Part shown: positions 48,001 through 57,651 of the stretch, piece by piece
Position numbering within the stretch: the stretch's first letter is position 1
Layout of the letters: every line of letters starts with the position of its first letter
Source of the DNA: Rhizophagus irregularis
Lineage: Eukaryota > Glomeromycota > Glomeromycetes > Glomerales > Glomeraceae
Assembly (NCBI RefSeq): GCF_026210795.1
Contig: NC_089429.1
Span: 7,721,001 to 7,785,000 of the forward strand
Direction: 5' to 3'
DNA: 64,000 nt
Notes under the pieces: generated by a model
Seen by the model: the letters and a program-made list of their open reading frames with translations, nothing else
Told to the model about the DNA's origin: nothing
The model's database searches: none
Translations under genes and position numbers: made by a program

Positions 48001-49150
48001 TCATTAACAGAGTTATATTCCCGAAGTTGGAATATCTCTTCCAACATACTATTTTAAATTACACACAGGCTCAAAAATTAGTGGCTCCACTTAAAAAATT
48101 GTTTAAAAAATTTTTTTCGTTACCGTTGAACACGGCGGACAATGTTATTTATAATAATATGTTTCCTCATATCGATAATTTATTGGATTTGTTAGTAAAA
48201 TCACAATCTAATTCGTTGTTGGCTTTATTCAATACTGACACCTTAAGACCGATAGCAATACAAAAATTGGATATATTAGCACAAGAACTATGGTACCCAG
48301 GTATACCTCAAAATATCAACAAATATATAGGAAAGATTTCGACACCTAGCTATTTATCACGAAGTCTAGCGTTGTTAGAACAATATCAAATTCACCTAGA
48401 CCTTACTGTCAGTTATGGTATCATCGGTGGACATACACCTATAGTAGATTACTTACCGGACTTATCGTCAAATGACTATAAATCGCTACGTAATAAACGA
48501 ATTATGTATCTGGATCAATTAGTCTCGCCCGATGGCAACTACCTTTTAACCTGGAATGAAGTTAAAAGACTAAACAACAACAACTTCAAAGGCCCTAAAC
48601 CAAAGTGGTTTAATCTTTTAGAAAATGATTTCACCCTAAGTAATTATCGTACATTAACATACCCGCTCACTGACAATTACTCCATTCCTACGTGTTTACA
48701 GAATGTTCCGGAACGTTCATTAGGTAGTCATAAAAAACATAATGAATGGACATACCATTGGAACGCTAGTATACAAAATTGTGTTATTGGAAAAACATAT
48801 TTACAAGATACTGATACACATAGCTCTATTAGCACCATGGAACATTATATCCCTATTAATAACTCTTTACTAGTGAATAATACCTCTTCTCAATCATTAT
48901 TATCATCACCTTTAATATTAATTCCTTGTACGGGTTGTCAATTAAACGATTATAGTTTAGTTTTGCAAGACGCCCGTATTAAATGTTCAATTTCTATTCG
49001 TACAAATCGTTTATCAGTTTTTATTATATTTCATTGTTCAAATCAAGAACATAAACAATATGCGAATCTTCATTTAAAAAAATACTTTGTTAGTACTAAA
49101 CCATTACATTTTATTAGACATAGTGCACATAGTATATATTTAGCATTAAT
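45087..49150 (+). pseudogene. LINE ORF2, endonuclease and reverse transcriptase (broken)
   Basis: It starts with the EEP endonuclease motif LKIGTINIQGGYKSKL and ILGITETQ. A one-nt loss in the A-run near 45355 shifts the frame. The endonuclease continues with IIMGDFN (about 45650-45670) and a C-terminal FNSDHKAV motif (about 45880-45900). After a stop at 46797 (probably CAA to TAA) the reverse transcriptase follows: RPITLLETPRKLM, QDLSKAYDRVD (motif A, about 47306), GIDQGEVISPLLW (motif B) and GYLDDTTWF (YxDD catalytic loop, about 47650). The thumb region continues to about 49150, where a one-nt loss shifts into the RNase H frame. The protein nicks the target and primes reverse transcription. 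Confidence 0.88.
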
Positions 49151-50428
49151 ACTATCACTCCTACTCCTACGTCCTTGTCCGCTAATTTACATTCATCCGT
49201 AAATGATGACACTGTTAATCAATTAATTCTACCTATTCAATCTGCACTTTTATGTACAGATTTTATCAAATTATCTTTAATAGATATAGTTAAAAAATTT
49301 TTACCTTTTACTAATTTTGAATTTTATTCAGATAGTTCCGTTTCCGATATAGGTACAATCAATAGTAGATCTGGTTTTGGTTGGTTACAAACCAATCCAC
49401 TAATACCTCAATTATCTTTCAATGGTTCATCTATATTTTTTCCTTCCTCATTTAAAAGTGAAAGTTTAGCTATTTTAACAATTTTATTAGTTTTACCTTT
49501 TTATGCTACCTGTCATATATATACAGATTCCCAAAATTGTATAGATATTTTTAATCAAAGATTAGCCTCACCCACTATTAGTCCACGTCGTAGGCTCAAA
49601 CAAAACAACTTTCTAATCTGGGATTTGATCAGTTGGTTAATCTCCCATCATCGCTTAACGGTACATCTCGTTAAAGTTAAAGGACATAGTAACGTCAAAG
49701 GCAATGATCAAGCTGATGCTTTGGCTAAAGCAGGCCGCCTATCGGATGACCCGATATTGATAAACCACGAATTCTTTCAGCAAAGCTCGTTGGCTCTATT
49801 CAATTACAACCATTTATATATAATCGATCATAATGTTCGGAAATGGGCTAATACGCCTATTCAGTCACGCATTTTCAACATGGCTGTGAATAATAGTTCA
49901 TTGTCTTCTATTAATCACCAAATTACACATGGAGATATAGATTGGGATTATACCAAACAGTGGATTAACTATAATTCTACGGACACACCTACATCATCAA
50001 AACTCCGAAATATTCAATCATCTAAAATCAAAAAGTCTACTTTCAATTACCCCACTGGAAACATACTACAGCGCAATTATCCAGATCTTTACCCCCTTGG
50101 ACGAATCAATTGCACCGAATGCTCCTTCGATGAAGATACTAATTCACATATAGGCTTATGCCCTGTTCATCGATGCGCTATTGATACACTTTTATCAAAA
50201 TTCAAACAACAATTAATTAACCTCATTAAGGCCGAACATACCAGCAGTTTCTCGTTCGATATAGAATGTAGAATCAATAATTCACTCATGTTCAAATTAC
50301 TTCCAGATGTTTTAGACTCCGCACGGCAAGCCGATTCTACTACCCCGGTCCGGATTCCGCGTGAACAACCGTGGATTCTCTTATTACATCACTTGATCCC
50401 TCGAGATCTCCACAGGTCGAAATGCTAA
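49151..50428 (+). pseudogene. LINE ORF2, RNase H and zinc-finger region (broken)
   Basis: In the frame after the break near 49150, RNase H motifs appear in order: FEFYSDSSVSD (first Asp), SESLAIL (Glu), HIYTDSQNCID (Asp), and KGHSNVKGNDQADALAKAG (His and last Asp). Near 50112-50177 the C-terminal zinc finger CTECSFDEDTNSHIGLC (C-x2-C-x8-H-x3-C) is present. The MITE at 50424 ends this frame. Confidence 0.85.
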
Positions 50429-50595
50429 AATCGGCAAAAAAAATGGCGCGAAAAGCAGTGGCTATTCTTGGCTATTCTTGGCTATTCTTGGCTGTTTTTG
50501 GCTATTTACGAATTAACCTATACTATTTGTAAATAGTTTATACAAATTTGCGAATAGTTTATGCGATTTGCGCCATTTTTTTTGCCTATTTTTGG
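50424..50595. mobile_element. 172 bp MITE in LINE ORF2
   Basis: The ends are inverted repeats of about 25 bp: AAAATCGGCAAAAAAAATGG then CGCG at the left, and at the right GCGCCATTTTTTTTGCCTAT then TTTT. The core has a tandem TTGGCTATTC repeat (about four units) and a TTTACGAAT/AAATTTGCGAAT pair. A clear target duplication could not be assigned. Coding of the LINE resumes after it in another frame, so it inserted into ORF2 or its insertion was imprecise. Confidence 0.65.
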
Positions 50596-50599
50596 TCAT

Positions 50600-51077
50600 T
50601 TGACGTGTGCTCGCAGTATTTTTTGATAATTATTTTAGCAAACAAAGTGAACGTTCACGATTTTTAATCGGATTTGTGCAAGAATTTATTTCTGAATTAA
50701 CTGCCATAACTTGGTCATCACGCTCCCGCTCATTTAAACAGTGGGAAAAAAGCCTCAATATCACACTTAAAAAGAAGAAAAACTACCGAAAGAATAAAAC
50801 ACCTTCCCGCCTGCAACCACCTTTATCAGCGGATGAAACGCCTCTTATAGTTCCGTCTAGACGCCGCCGCCAATATACTCGTTACTATCATAACAAAGTT
50901 CTTCCTTATTTTAAACAACTAGTCAACATCGACGTGTCCGCTTGTATAAGATGGACGACTTGTAATTTTTTACATAGTGGTACTTGGGAGTCGTATAGAG
51001 ATAGTCTCTTATTTAATTTAGATCAATTCTCATCTATTCAATCCTTCTTAGACTCACATAATCCACCTAGAACTTAG
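50600..51077 (+). pseudogene. LINE ORF2, C-terminal fragment
   Basis: Past the MITE an open frame reads FDNYFSKQSERSRFLIGFVQ, a basic KKKKNYRKNKTPSR block, and ends with QFSSIQSFLDSHNPPRT before TAG at 51077. It has no start of its own and is the end of ORF2. The 3' UTR of about 200 bp runs to the A-rich terminus at 51277. Confidence 0.7.
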
Positions 51078-51295
51078 TCCTTAGTCAGTTCTTTGGTTTT
51101 TTGGGATCGGTGTCGTATTTGGGACCCACCCTTGTTTCGTTTTATATACCAGAGTGGCGCCGTCCTCGGGCGGTTTGATTATAGCTTAGTATTAGATAGC
51201 GTTTGACTTTTGTTTCATCTTTTGTTCTTGTCTATCTTTCTGTAATCTAGTTCACGTGGATTTTAAAAATAAAAATAAATTATATTTGATCACGT

Positions 51296-53029
51296 TTTCA
51301 ATATTTTGGGCAAACTTTTGGACTTAGATTTGGATTATATATGAATTCTCTTTTTGGTCTTATTATTTCTGCTACCGATATTGGAATGGTTTTGTTCTTA
51401 CTAACCTTTTGTAGTCGATGTCAGAGACGGGTTCTTCAAGTTGCGCTCTATCCTAAACCTTGCTTAGACCACCATCTCTGTAACAAGTGTGAACGTCTTT
51501 GATCGCTGAGAATAACCACAATATGAGAAATGAGGGCCAAAAGCTTGTAGCAGCTATTGTTTTTGTTTTTGTTTTTAATTTTATTTCCTTATTTGTAGTA
51601 GTGTTTTATGTTTTGTTTCCTTTATAATCCGGTCTTGGTTTCTTTTTTTTTTGTTTTTATGTGTTTGGTTTTTATTTTCCTCGAATTTTATCTTTATTCA
51701 ATTAGGTTTATTCTATGAGTATTTCTTTCCTTTTTAAATAGTTATCCTTTATAGTTTAACTTTTGTTTCACTCTCCTTATGAAATTTTATGTAAGGATTA
51801 ATGGCACGTTTAGATTTACCAGTTGTCCAATCCTGTTTAGCGTTCTTTATGAAGATTAGGTGGGAAGTAAATCTTACGTACAGTAGTGTTTACTTGGTTT
51901 GAAATATAGCTTTGGGAACGATGCTTTAGATTGTTTAGTTTATAGTCTTTAGTTTTACTTTAGTTTATTCTCTGAATTTTCTGTAGTAATACTGTTATGT
52001 TGCTCTTACTTTTGTATCGTACTGTTTTAATGTTTGTTAGTTAATATTGAAATTCACTATTTTAAATAAAGTTTGTGGTTATCATACCTAGTTTGCCTAT
52101 GATATATATCATATAGATATCATACAGATATCATACAGATATCAGACGAATAGATATAGGATAATGATTTCGTATTAATACTAGTAGATTTATAATTTAA
52201 TTCAGGCAAAAAAATTATAAAATGCAATCATAATTTATATTTTTTTTTAATTTTAATTCAAAACTTTATTACAATTTAAATTTATTTACACTTTTTAATT
52301 AAAAAAAACAATTATACTAATTATACTTAAATACTTAAATAAATATATATAATATATAACTTCTACTAAAAGTAGCATAAAAATAAAATCACTTGTTTGC
52401 TTATACCTATTTGATTATTTAAAAGAAGCATTAATGATAAATATATTAGTAAGAGAAAAGAGAATGTTATTAAAAAATATTAGTATAGATATATAAATAT
52501 AGAAAATATTAGTAGAAACATTAGCAGAAAGAAAAAGTTAATAGAATAAAAAATGTTAGTAGAAACTAGAAAGAGAATGTATATCAGTAGTAATATAATA
52601 TTAATAGAAAATATTAAATAGTATAAATGTTAATATAGTAGAAAAAAATAATAGAAAATATATTAGTAGGAGTATTAGTAAAAGGAAAGAAAGAAATGAA
52701 AAAAAATGGTAGAAAAACATTCATATAGGCTGATTTGTCTTTTGTTTTTTGTTTTTTTATTAGCGATAAATGTTAAAGATCAATACAAATGGGAAGTCTA
52801 ATGACTTATATATAGGAAGGCAGGCAATATGGTAAACTAAAACGAATACTATCCAACTAGTTTCTATATAAGTTCTATTTAATACCTACACTATAGTATT
52901 ATAATCCTCAATTTGGGAAAATGACCTATTTCCTTCGCCCTAAAAACCTGATTAAGATAAAATTAGTTTTTTATTTATCGCACCAAGTAAAATAAAATAA
53001 TAAATTTGTGAAATCTAAATTAATCTAAA
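51296..53029. other. T-rich then A-rich spacer
   Basis: No gene was found. 51300-52070 is T-rich. 52090-52150 holds five degenerate units of ATATCATA(C/T)AG. 52480-52700 is A-rich with many TTAGTAGAAA-like words. At 52722-52740 lies the first of three copies of a CATATRGGCTGATTTGTCT motif (others at 56720 and 60304). Confidence 0.45.
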
Positions 53030-54055
53030 CTAAATTAATTTACGCAAAACATCTATAATTTCCGCTAAGATCTTTGATCTCGATGCTTTACGGGACTTGT
53101 CTTTTTTATCCTTCTTGGATTTTTTATCAGATTTTGTCTCTTGTGGTTTCTTCTTAGAATTCTTCTTAGAATTCTGCTGTTTTTTCTGGGTCTGTTGACT
53201 TCCTGAAATTCTTTGGTTCTTGTTGGTATTATTACCTTGTGACCTTGTTGGTTGCTTTGGAGGTACGTGTCGATTCCAAGACAAGTTTACTTGTTCCCAA
53301 GTATATTGATTATCTAATGCTATTCACATATCAACCCACTTTTCAAAATAACCAATAAACTTACGATCCCCCTTAGCTGTTTGTATAATTTTAAAACTTT
53401 TCAAACCTTTTATGGCAGAAAGGAATGAATGTGGACAGCTATCCTTCCATAAAGCTGCTAATGTCATAGAATCTAGAATGTTTCTAATCGTAGCTTGGAA
53501 CTTCTCGCGTTGTTTTCTTTCTTTGAGAGTCCACTTAGCTGGAAACCACCATACAGGTATCTCCCCTAAATCTGTAATCCACACAGGGTTTTCATTAACT
53601 TTGAATTGAGCTAGACAGAAGGTACTCAATTTTATTGACAAACGAACTGTCTGGTATTTTCTTTGTTGTTTCATTTGCATACTAATAGTTTTTCCCATAG
53701 AGTTAATTGTTTTAGAATTTCCTCTGGTGTCCAGGATACCGGAATATCATATACTAAAATATCTCTGACTCGCAATGTATCCTTATTGGTTGGTATATGA
53801 CCTGTAATAGCTTGTTGAACTAAATGTTTATTTGACTTTTTCTTTTTATTCAAAGATTTTGTTGAATCCGTTATGATATTCTGTGATTAAGGAATTGCTT
53901 GCAGAAAGGCGTATTTTCAATCTGTTTCATAACTGGTGTATCTGTGACGATTTCCATTTTTGATGATTGATCAACATTTGGGCTGTTATCAAGATTAATT
54001 CCAGATTTGATCATCTTCATTGGATCTACAATTGGTTGGTCAATTGAGATCATCT

Positions 54056-54350
54056 GGGACCCCGGATATCTCCAAAACAGGTCATAAGTCACACTTTCGG
54101 CAGATTGGCCCATTTTTCAGGGCTCAAAAAATCGTTTTTTGTAAATATCTCGGCATCCAGTGGTCCAATTTTGATGAACTTTTTTTTAAATTGTAGAGCT
54201 AAATGAGGGCTACAAAATAAAAAAAAGTTCATTAAAATTGAATTACTGGATGCTAAGATATTTACAAAAAACGATTTTTTGAGTTTCAGCAAAAAGGGTG
54301 TTTTTGGCCAAAAGTCCATTATGACCTTTATATTAGATATCCGGGGTCCT
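54056..54350. mobile_element. 295 bp MITE with 8 bp target duplication
   Basis: The left end GGGACCCCGGATATCTCC and the complement of the right end AGGACCCCGGATATCTAA form terminal repeats that extend into AGGTCATAA. The target duplication GATCATCT lies at 54048-54055 and 54351-54358. The core is a second palindrome: AAAAATCGTTTTTTGTAAAT with ATCTCGGCATCCAGTGG, against its complement near 54240-54285. The phrase ATATCTCGGCATCCAGTG also occurs in the arms of the 34648-35364 element, so the two are related in their cores. The 8 bp duplication suggests a hAT-like or similar superfamily. Confidence 0.85.
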
Positions 54351-55225
54351 GATCATCTCATCAGCGGCTTTCTCCATCAGTTCATTAATTGTTTGATCTA
54401 ATAGATCATCAGAATCACTCCCATATTGGTAAGTGAAATCTGAATCAGAATCATGGCGTTGGGCTTTTTTCTTTTTTTTCTTATCTTTTTTAGACCTGTG
54501 CTTTATTCCCGTCTTAGATTTTTCCTTTTCAGGAGATCGCTCCAAATAACGCTTTTTTGCTTTTTGGATCTCTTCTTCTATTTTTTGCTGTTTCAAATCC
54601 ATAGAAGTCACATGTTCTGCTATTGATGTTGCCAACATATTTCTTCTATCAGCCGTTAAACGCTTTGCTGCGGCATAACCCTCTACGGCAGAATATATAG
54701 CAGTGTGTAAAAAAAAAAGCAAAACTTTCTGGAGTCATTTGATAACGAGAGGCCCTTGGTCCCCAACTATTTATGTCTTCGTCTGTTAAACCAAAATTAT
54801 TCTGTAGTATATTACGTTGAACTTCTATATCTCTTCTGATAAAAAACTGAGCGGCAAGACCTTCACTAAAATTTAAGTAATTTATATATGTGGTTCGTAA
54901 AAAAATTTGTTGTTCTGTGCCTTCAATAAGTGGAAACTTATTTTCAGCTACAGTGCGGTACCTCTATAATAGATACCTCTTATATCTTGTGATCTAATGG
55001 TCAGAATTTTATAAAATTTTAAAATTAGATAGCTTTTAAAAAGATAAATACATTAAGCAAATAAAAAATTTTCTCAATTTTTTTTGCTGACATAATACAA
55101 AATCACATGACTTAAAATAAATTTGATTGGTTAATGCAATACTTAATGTTAAATAGAATTATGCATAATTTTTTATATATAATTTATAATTATTTAAAGT
55201 AATTTGATTAAGTATATTATCAGTA

Positions 55226-56149
55226 GAGCTCCGAACAGGTCAGCCAAATTCAGGTAACCTGACCTGACCTGACCTGAAATTCAGGTCAGGTATGAAGATT
55301 GACCTGACCTGATTGACCTGTTAACCTGAAACTATTGATTCTACTATATAATAAAAGTGAGTTGCAGTATTGCGATTCACTTTTTTATATTGATTTTATA
55401 TAATAAAAGTGAGTTGCGATTCACTTTTTTATATAGATTCTATATAAAAAAAGTGAGTTGCAGTATTGCAATTCACTTTTTTATATTGATTTTGTATAAA
55501 AAAAATGAGTTGCGGTATTGCGATTCACTTTTTTATATAGATTCTATATAAAAAAAGTGAGTTGCGGTATTGCGATTCACTTTTTTATATAGATTCTATA
55601 TGAAAAAAGTGAGTTGCGGTATTGCGATTCACTTTTCTATATTGATTTTATATAAAAAAAGTGAATCGCAATACCGCAACTCACTTTTTTCATATAGAAT
55701 CTATATAAAAAAGTGAATCGCAACTCACTTTTATTATATAAAATCAATATAAAAATGTTGAATCGCAATATTTTGAGAAAAAACGTTGCGAAAACGTTTT
55801 TTCATAATATTATATTAAAAAAATGTTTCATAATGTATTTTTTTGATATTTCAATAATAACGTTGCAAAAACATTTTTTTCATAATGTTATATTAAAAAA
55901 AACGTTTTGCAATATTTTTTTTCAATATTTTAATAAAAAACGTTGCAAAAACGTTTTTTTTCATAATATTATATTAAAAAAAAAAGTTTTGTACCATTTT
56001 TTTTCAATACTTTAATGAAAATTTTTCAGGTTTCAGGTCAGGTCAGGTCAAACAGACAACCTGATATAACCTGACCTGACCTGACCTGAAAAAAAATTTC
56101 AGGTCAGGTTTATCAATTAACCTGACCTGACCTGACCCATTCGGAGCTC
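55226..56149. mobile_element. 0.92 kb TA-flanked element nested in the 1.65 kb element
   Basis: The ends GAGCTCCGAACAGGTCAG and, complemented, GAGCTCCGAATGGGTCAG are flanked by TA at 55224-55225 and 56150-56151. Both sub-terminal regions are tandem arrays of the 5-mer CCTGA (AGGTC on the other side), about 55235-55330 and 56030-56137. The core is the fold-back satellite described separately. No coding capacity is visible. Confidence 0.85.
55342..56010. repeat. Fold-back satellite and AACGTTG repeats
   Basis: From 55342 to about 55655 six or seven direct units of about 60 bp carry AAAAGTGAGTTGCGGTATTG followed by CGATTCACTTTT, each itself a hairpin. From about 55655 to 55760 the same unit appears in inverted order (GTGAATCGCAATACCGCAAC), giving a long hairpin. 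From about 55775 to 56005 there are three units of about 75 bp with AAAACGTTGCAAAAACG and TTTTTTCATAATATTATATT. The ORFs here are repeat translations. Confidence 0.85.
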
Positions 56150-56639
56150 TAATTATCAGGATCTTTTCTATGGGATTTATATTTTTTTAGCAAGTTTTCC
56201 TGTAATTTCTTTTTGAGAAATAGGCATAATATAATTTGTAATAAATAAAAACTACCGAAATTTTTTTCAAAATTTTTTTAACAAAGTATGGGTAAGTTTA
56301 TAAGCTAAAATGATTTGTTTGAATAAGCACTATCAAATGATTATTTTTTTTTTATATTACACAAAAATCACTTATTCTCAAATTTTTCCCATCATAATAA
56401 ATTACCTGAACTTCAAACTTATGTAATACTAGCAAAATTTATTATTTTTTAATCCAACCTGATAAGTTTAAAAGCTCTTGATATGCTTTATTAAAATTAT
56501 CGGTTAGAATTTTAAAATATTATTTTTTTGCTAATGTGACATTTTTTTGAAAATGTCACATTATAACTATAAAATTGGGTTGGTTATAGAGGTACTGCAC
56601 TGTATTTGTATATTTCGTTTATCTTCCATTTTTTTTAAA

Positions 56640-57145
56640 AACTAAGCAAAATAAAATTTTACTGCAGAATTGTTATGTATTTAAAATTTTTGGGAAAGAA
56701 AGCATCCATCCATCCATATCATATGGGCTGATTTGTCTACTTTGCATTAAAAAGAGTTATTGAATTAATTTTCACAATTTTCGTTACTCAAAATTGTTTT
56801 GTAATACCAAGAAATTATCTGATTGATGATCACTTGACTAAATAATAAGTTGAACAAAAATTTACATTTGCAAAACTTAAATTATTAAATGTAAAAAAGG
56901 TGTGAAAAAATCCATTTCACTAATAAAAAACCCATTTCTCATATATATGGAATTTTTAACATATATTATTAAAAAGTAAGTATATTTCAATAAAATATAA
57001 AGTAAAATAAAAATTTATATAGTCTTAGTAGCTATAAATGTTTATAAAAGTATAATAAAAATATCATATAAAAGATGGTATCATAATAGATATTTTCAAA
57101 CAATAAAAATAATTATTTTATGTCAAAATTTGTATTACCATCTTT
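56640..57145. other. 5' flank of the RRM-like pseudogene and spacer
   Basis: Holds the second copy of the CATATGGGCTGATTTGTCTAC motif (56720-56740) and a short CATC repeat (56704-56717). It is otherwise AT-rich with no gene. Confidence 0.4.
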
Positions 57146-57148
57146 AGA

Positions 57149-57468
57149 CGCAAATATATCAAGATTCACTGATCCGTTTTCTATAATTTTAGGCTCGTTG
57201 GAAAGCCCTTGTTCTGGACTTTATAGGCGAAAAAAGAGCTTGCCGATTAAATCATTAGATCCAGAAATATTTACGTTTAAAGTTGAGGTATAAACTTTTT
57301 AACATGCTTAAATGCAAATATCTTGGGATCCACTGATCCATTTTTTATAAATTTAGGCTCTTCGGAAAACCCTTGATCTGGTCTATATGAGCGAAAAAAG
57401 AGCTTGCCGATTGGATCATTAGATCTGGAGATATTTACGTTTAAAGTTGAGATACAAATTTTTAATAT
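57149..57468. repeat. Tandem duplication of 162 bp
   Basis: Two direct units starting GCAAATAT at 57149 and 57311 share CACTGATCC, TTTAGGCTC, GGAAA, CCCTTG, TCTGG and the long block GCGAAAAAAGAGCTTGCCGA, and end with TTTACGTTTAAAGTTGAG. Conservation is highest over GCGAAAAAAGAGCTTGCC. No coding is evident. Confidence 0.75.
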
Positions 57469-57651
57469 ACTGTATATAGTAAGTGCTAAGAATTATATTA
57501 AGAGAGAGATTGTCATTAAACCGGAGAAAATGATCGACATTCTATAATTAATTTTACGGGCTTTGTAATTAATAAAAAAAAATTTTTTGGAATTTCTTGT
57601 TCTTTACTATAAATTTTTTTCCAATAAGTGAAAAAAAACAGTATACAATTA

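Larger units (their letters stand above)
35893..51295 (+). mobile_element. Full-length LINE retrotransposon with 18 bp target duplication
   Basis: The 18-mer AATTATATTTGATCACGT occurs at 35893-35910 and 51278-51295 and brackets a complete LINE: leader, ORF1 with zinc knuckle, ORF2 with endonuclease, reverse transcriptase, RNase H and C-terminal zinc-finger regions, and an A-rich 3' end (TTTTAAAAATAAAAAT). Its own length is about 8.66 kb once the nested Plavaka element (38557-45083) and MITE (50424-50595) are discounted. The copy is dead. ORF1 has a frame break near 37600-37632 and a stop at 37872. ORF2 is split by Plavaka and has frame breaks near 45355 and 49150 and a stop at 46797. Confidence 0.9.
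54951..56602. mobile_element. 1.65 kb TA-flanked element (Tc1/mariner/pogo-like ends)
   Basis: The left end CAGTGCGGTACCTCTATAAT and the complement of the right end CAGTGCAGTACCTCTATAAC match at 18 of 20 positions. TA flanks both ends (54949-54950 and 56603-56604). TA duplications with CAGT ends are typical of Tc1/mariner/pogo families. No transposase is present. Inside, a second TA-flanked element (55226-56149) is nested. The words CTCTATAAT and ATTATAGAG also occur near 23530 and 24690 (ATAATCCCT...ATTATAGA), so old relatives may lie there. Confidence 0.85.
53030..56629 (-). pseudogene. RRM-like, LINE-ORF1-type gene split by two insertions
   Basis: ATG at 56629 opens MEDKRNIQI and runs into the element at 54951-56602. 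Coding resumes at 54948 (AENKFPLIEGTEQQIFLRTT, later LTDEDINSWGPRASRYQMTP), exactly in frame after one TA is removed. A 1 nt frame break lies in the T10 run at 54709-54718. Then come AIYSAVEGYAAAKRLTADRR and an acidic/Lys-rich segment. The second element (54056-54350) splits codons DEMI and SIDQPIVDPMK, again in frame when one GATCATCT is removed. Further breaks lie near 53880 and 53695 and a TGA at 53324. The domain VYDIPVSWTPEEILKQLTLW to KGDRKFIGYFEKWV resembles the RRM-like ORF1 domain of Glomeromycotina LINEs. The C-terminus is Lys/Gln-rich and basic. Confidence 0.75.

Noticed and set aside
55357-56015. ORFs of 64 and 100 codons
   Set aside because: They are translations of fold-back satellite units.
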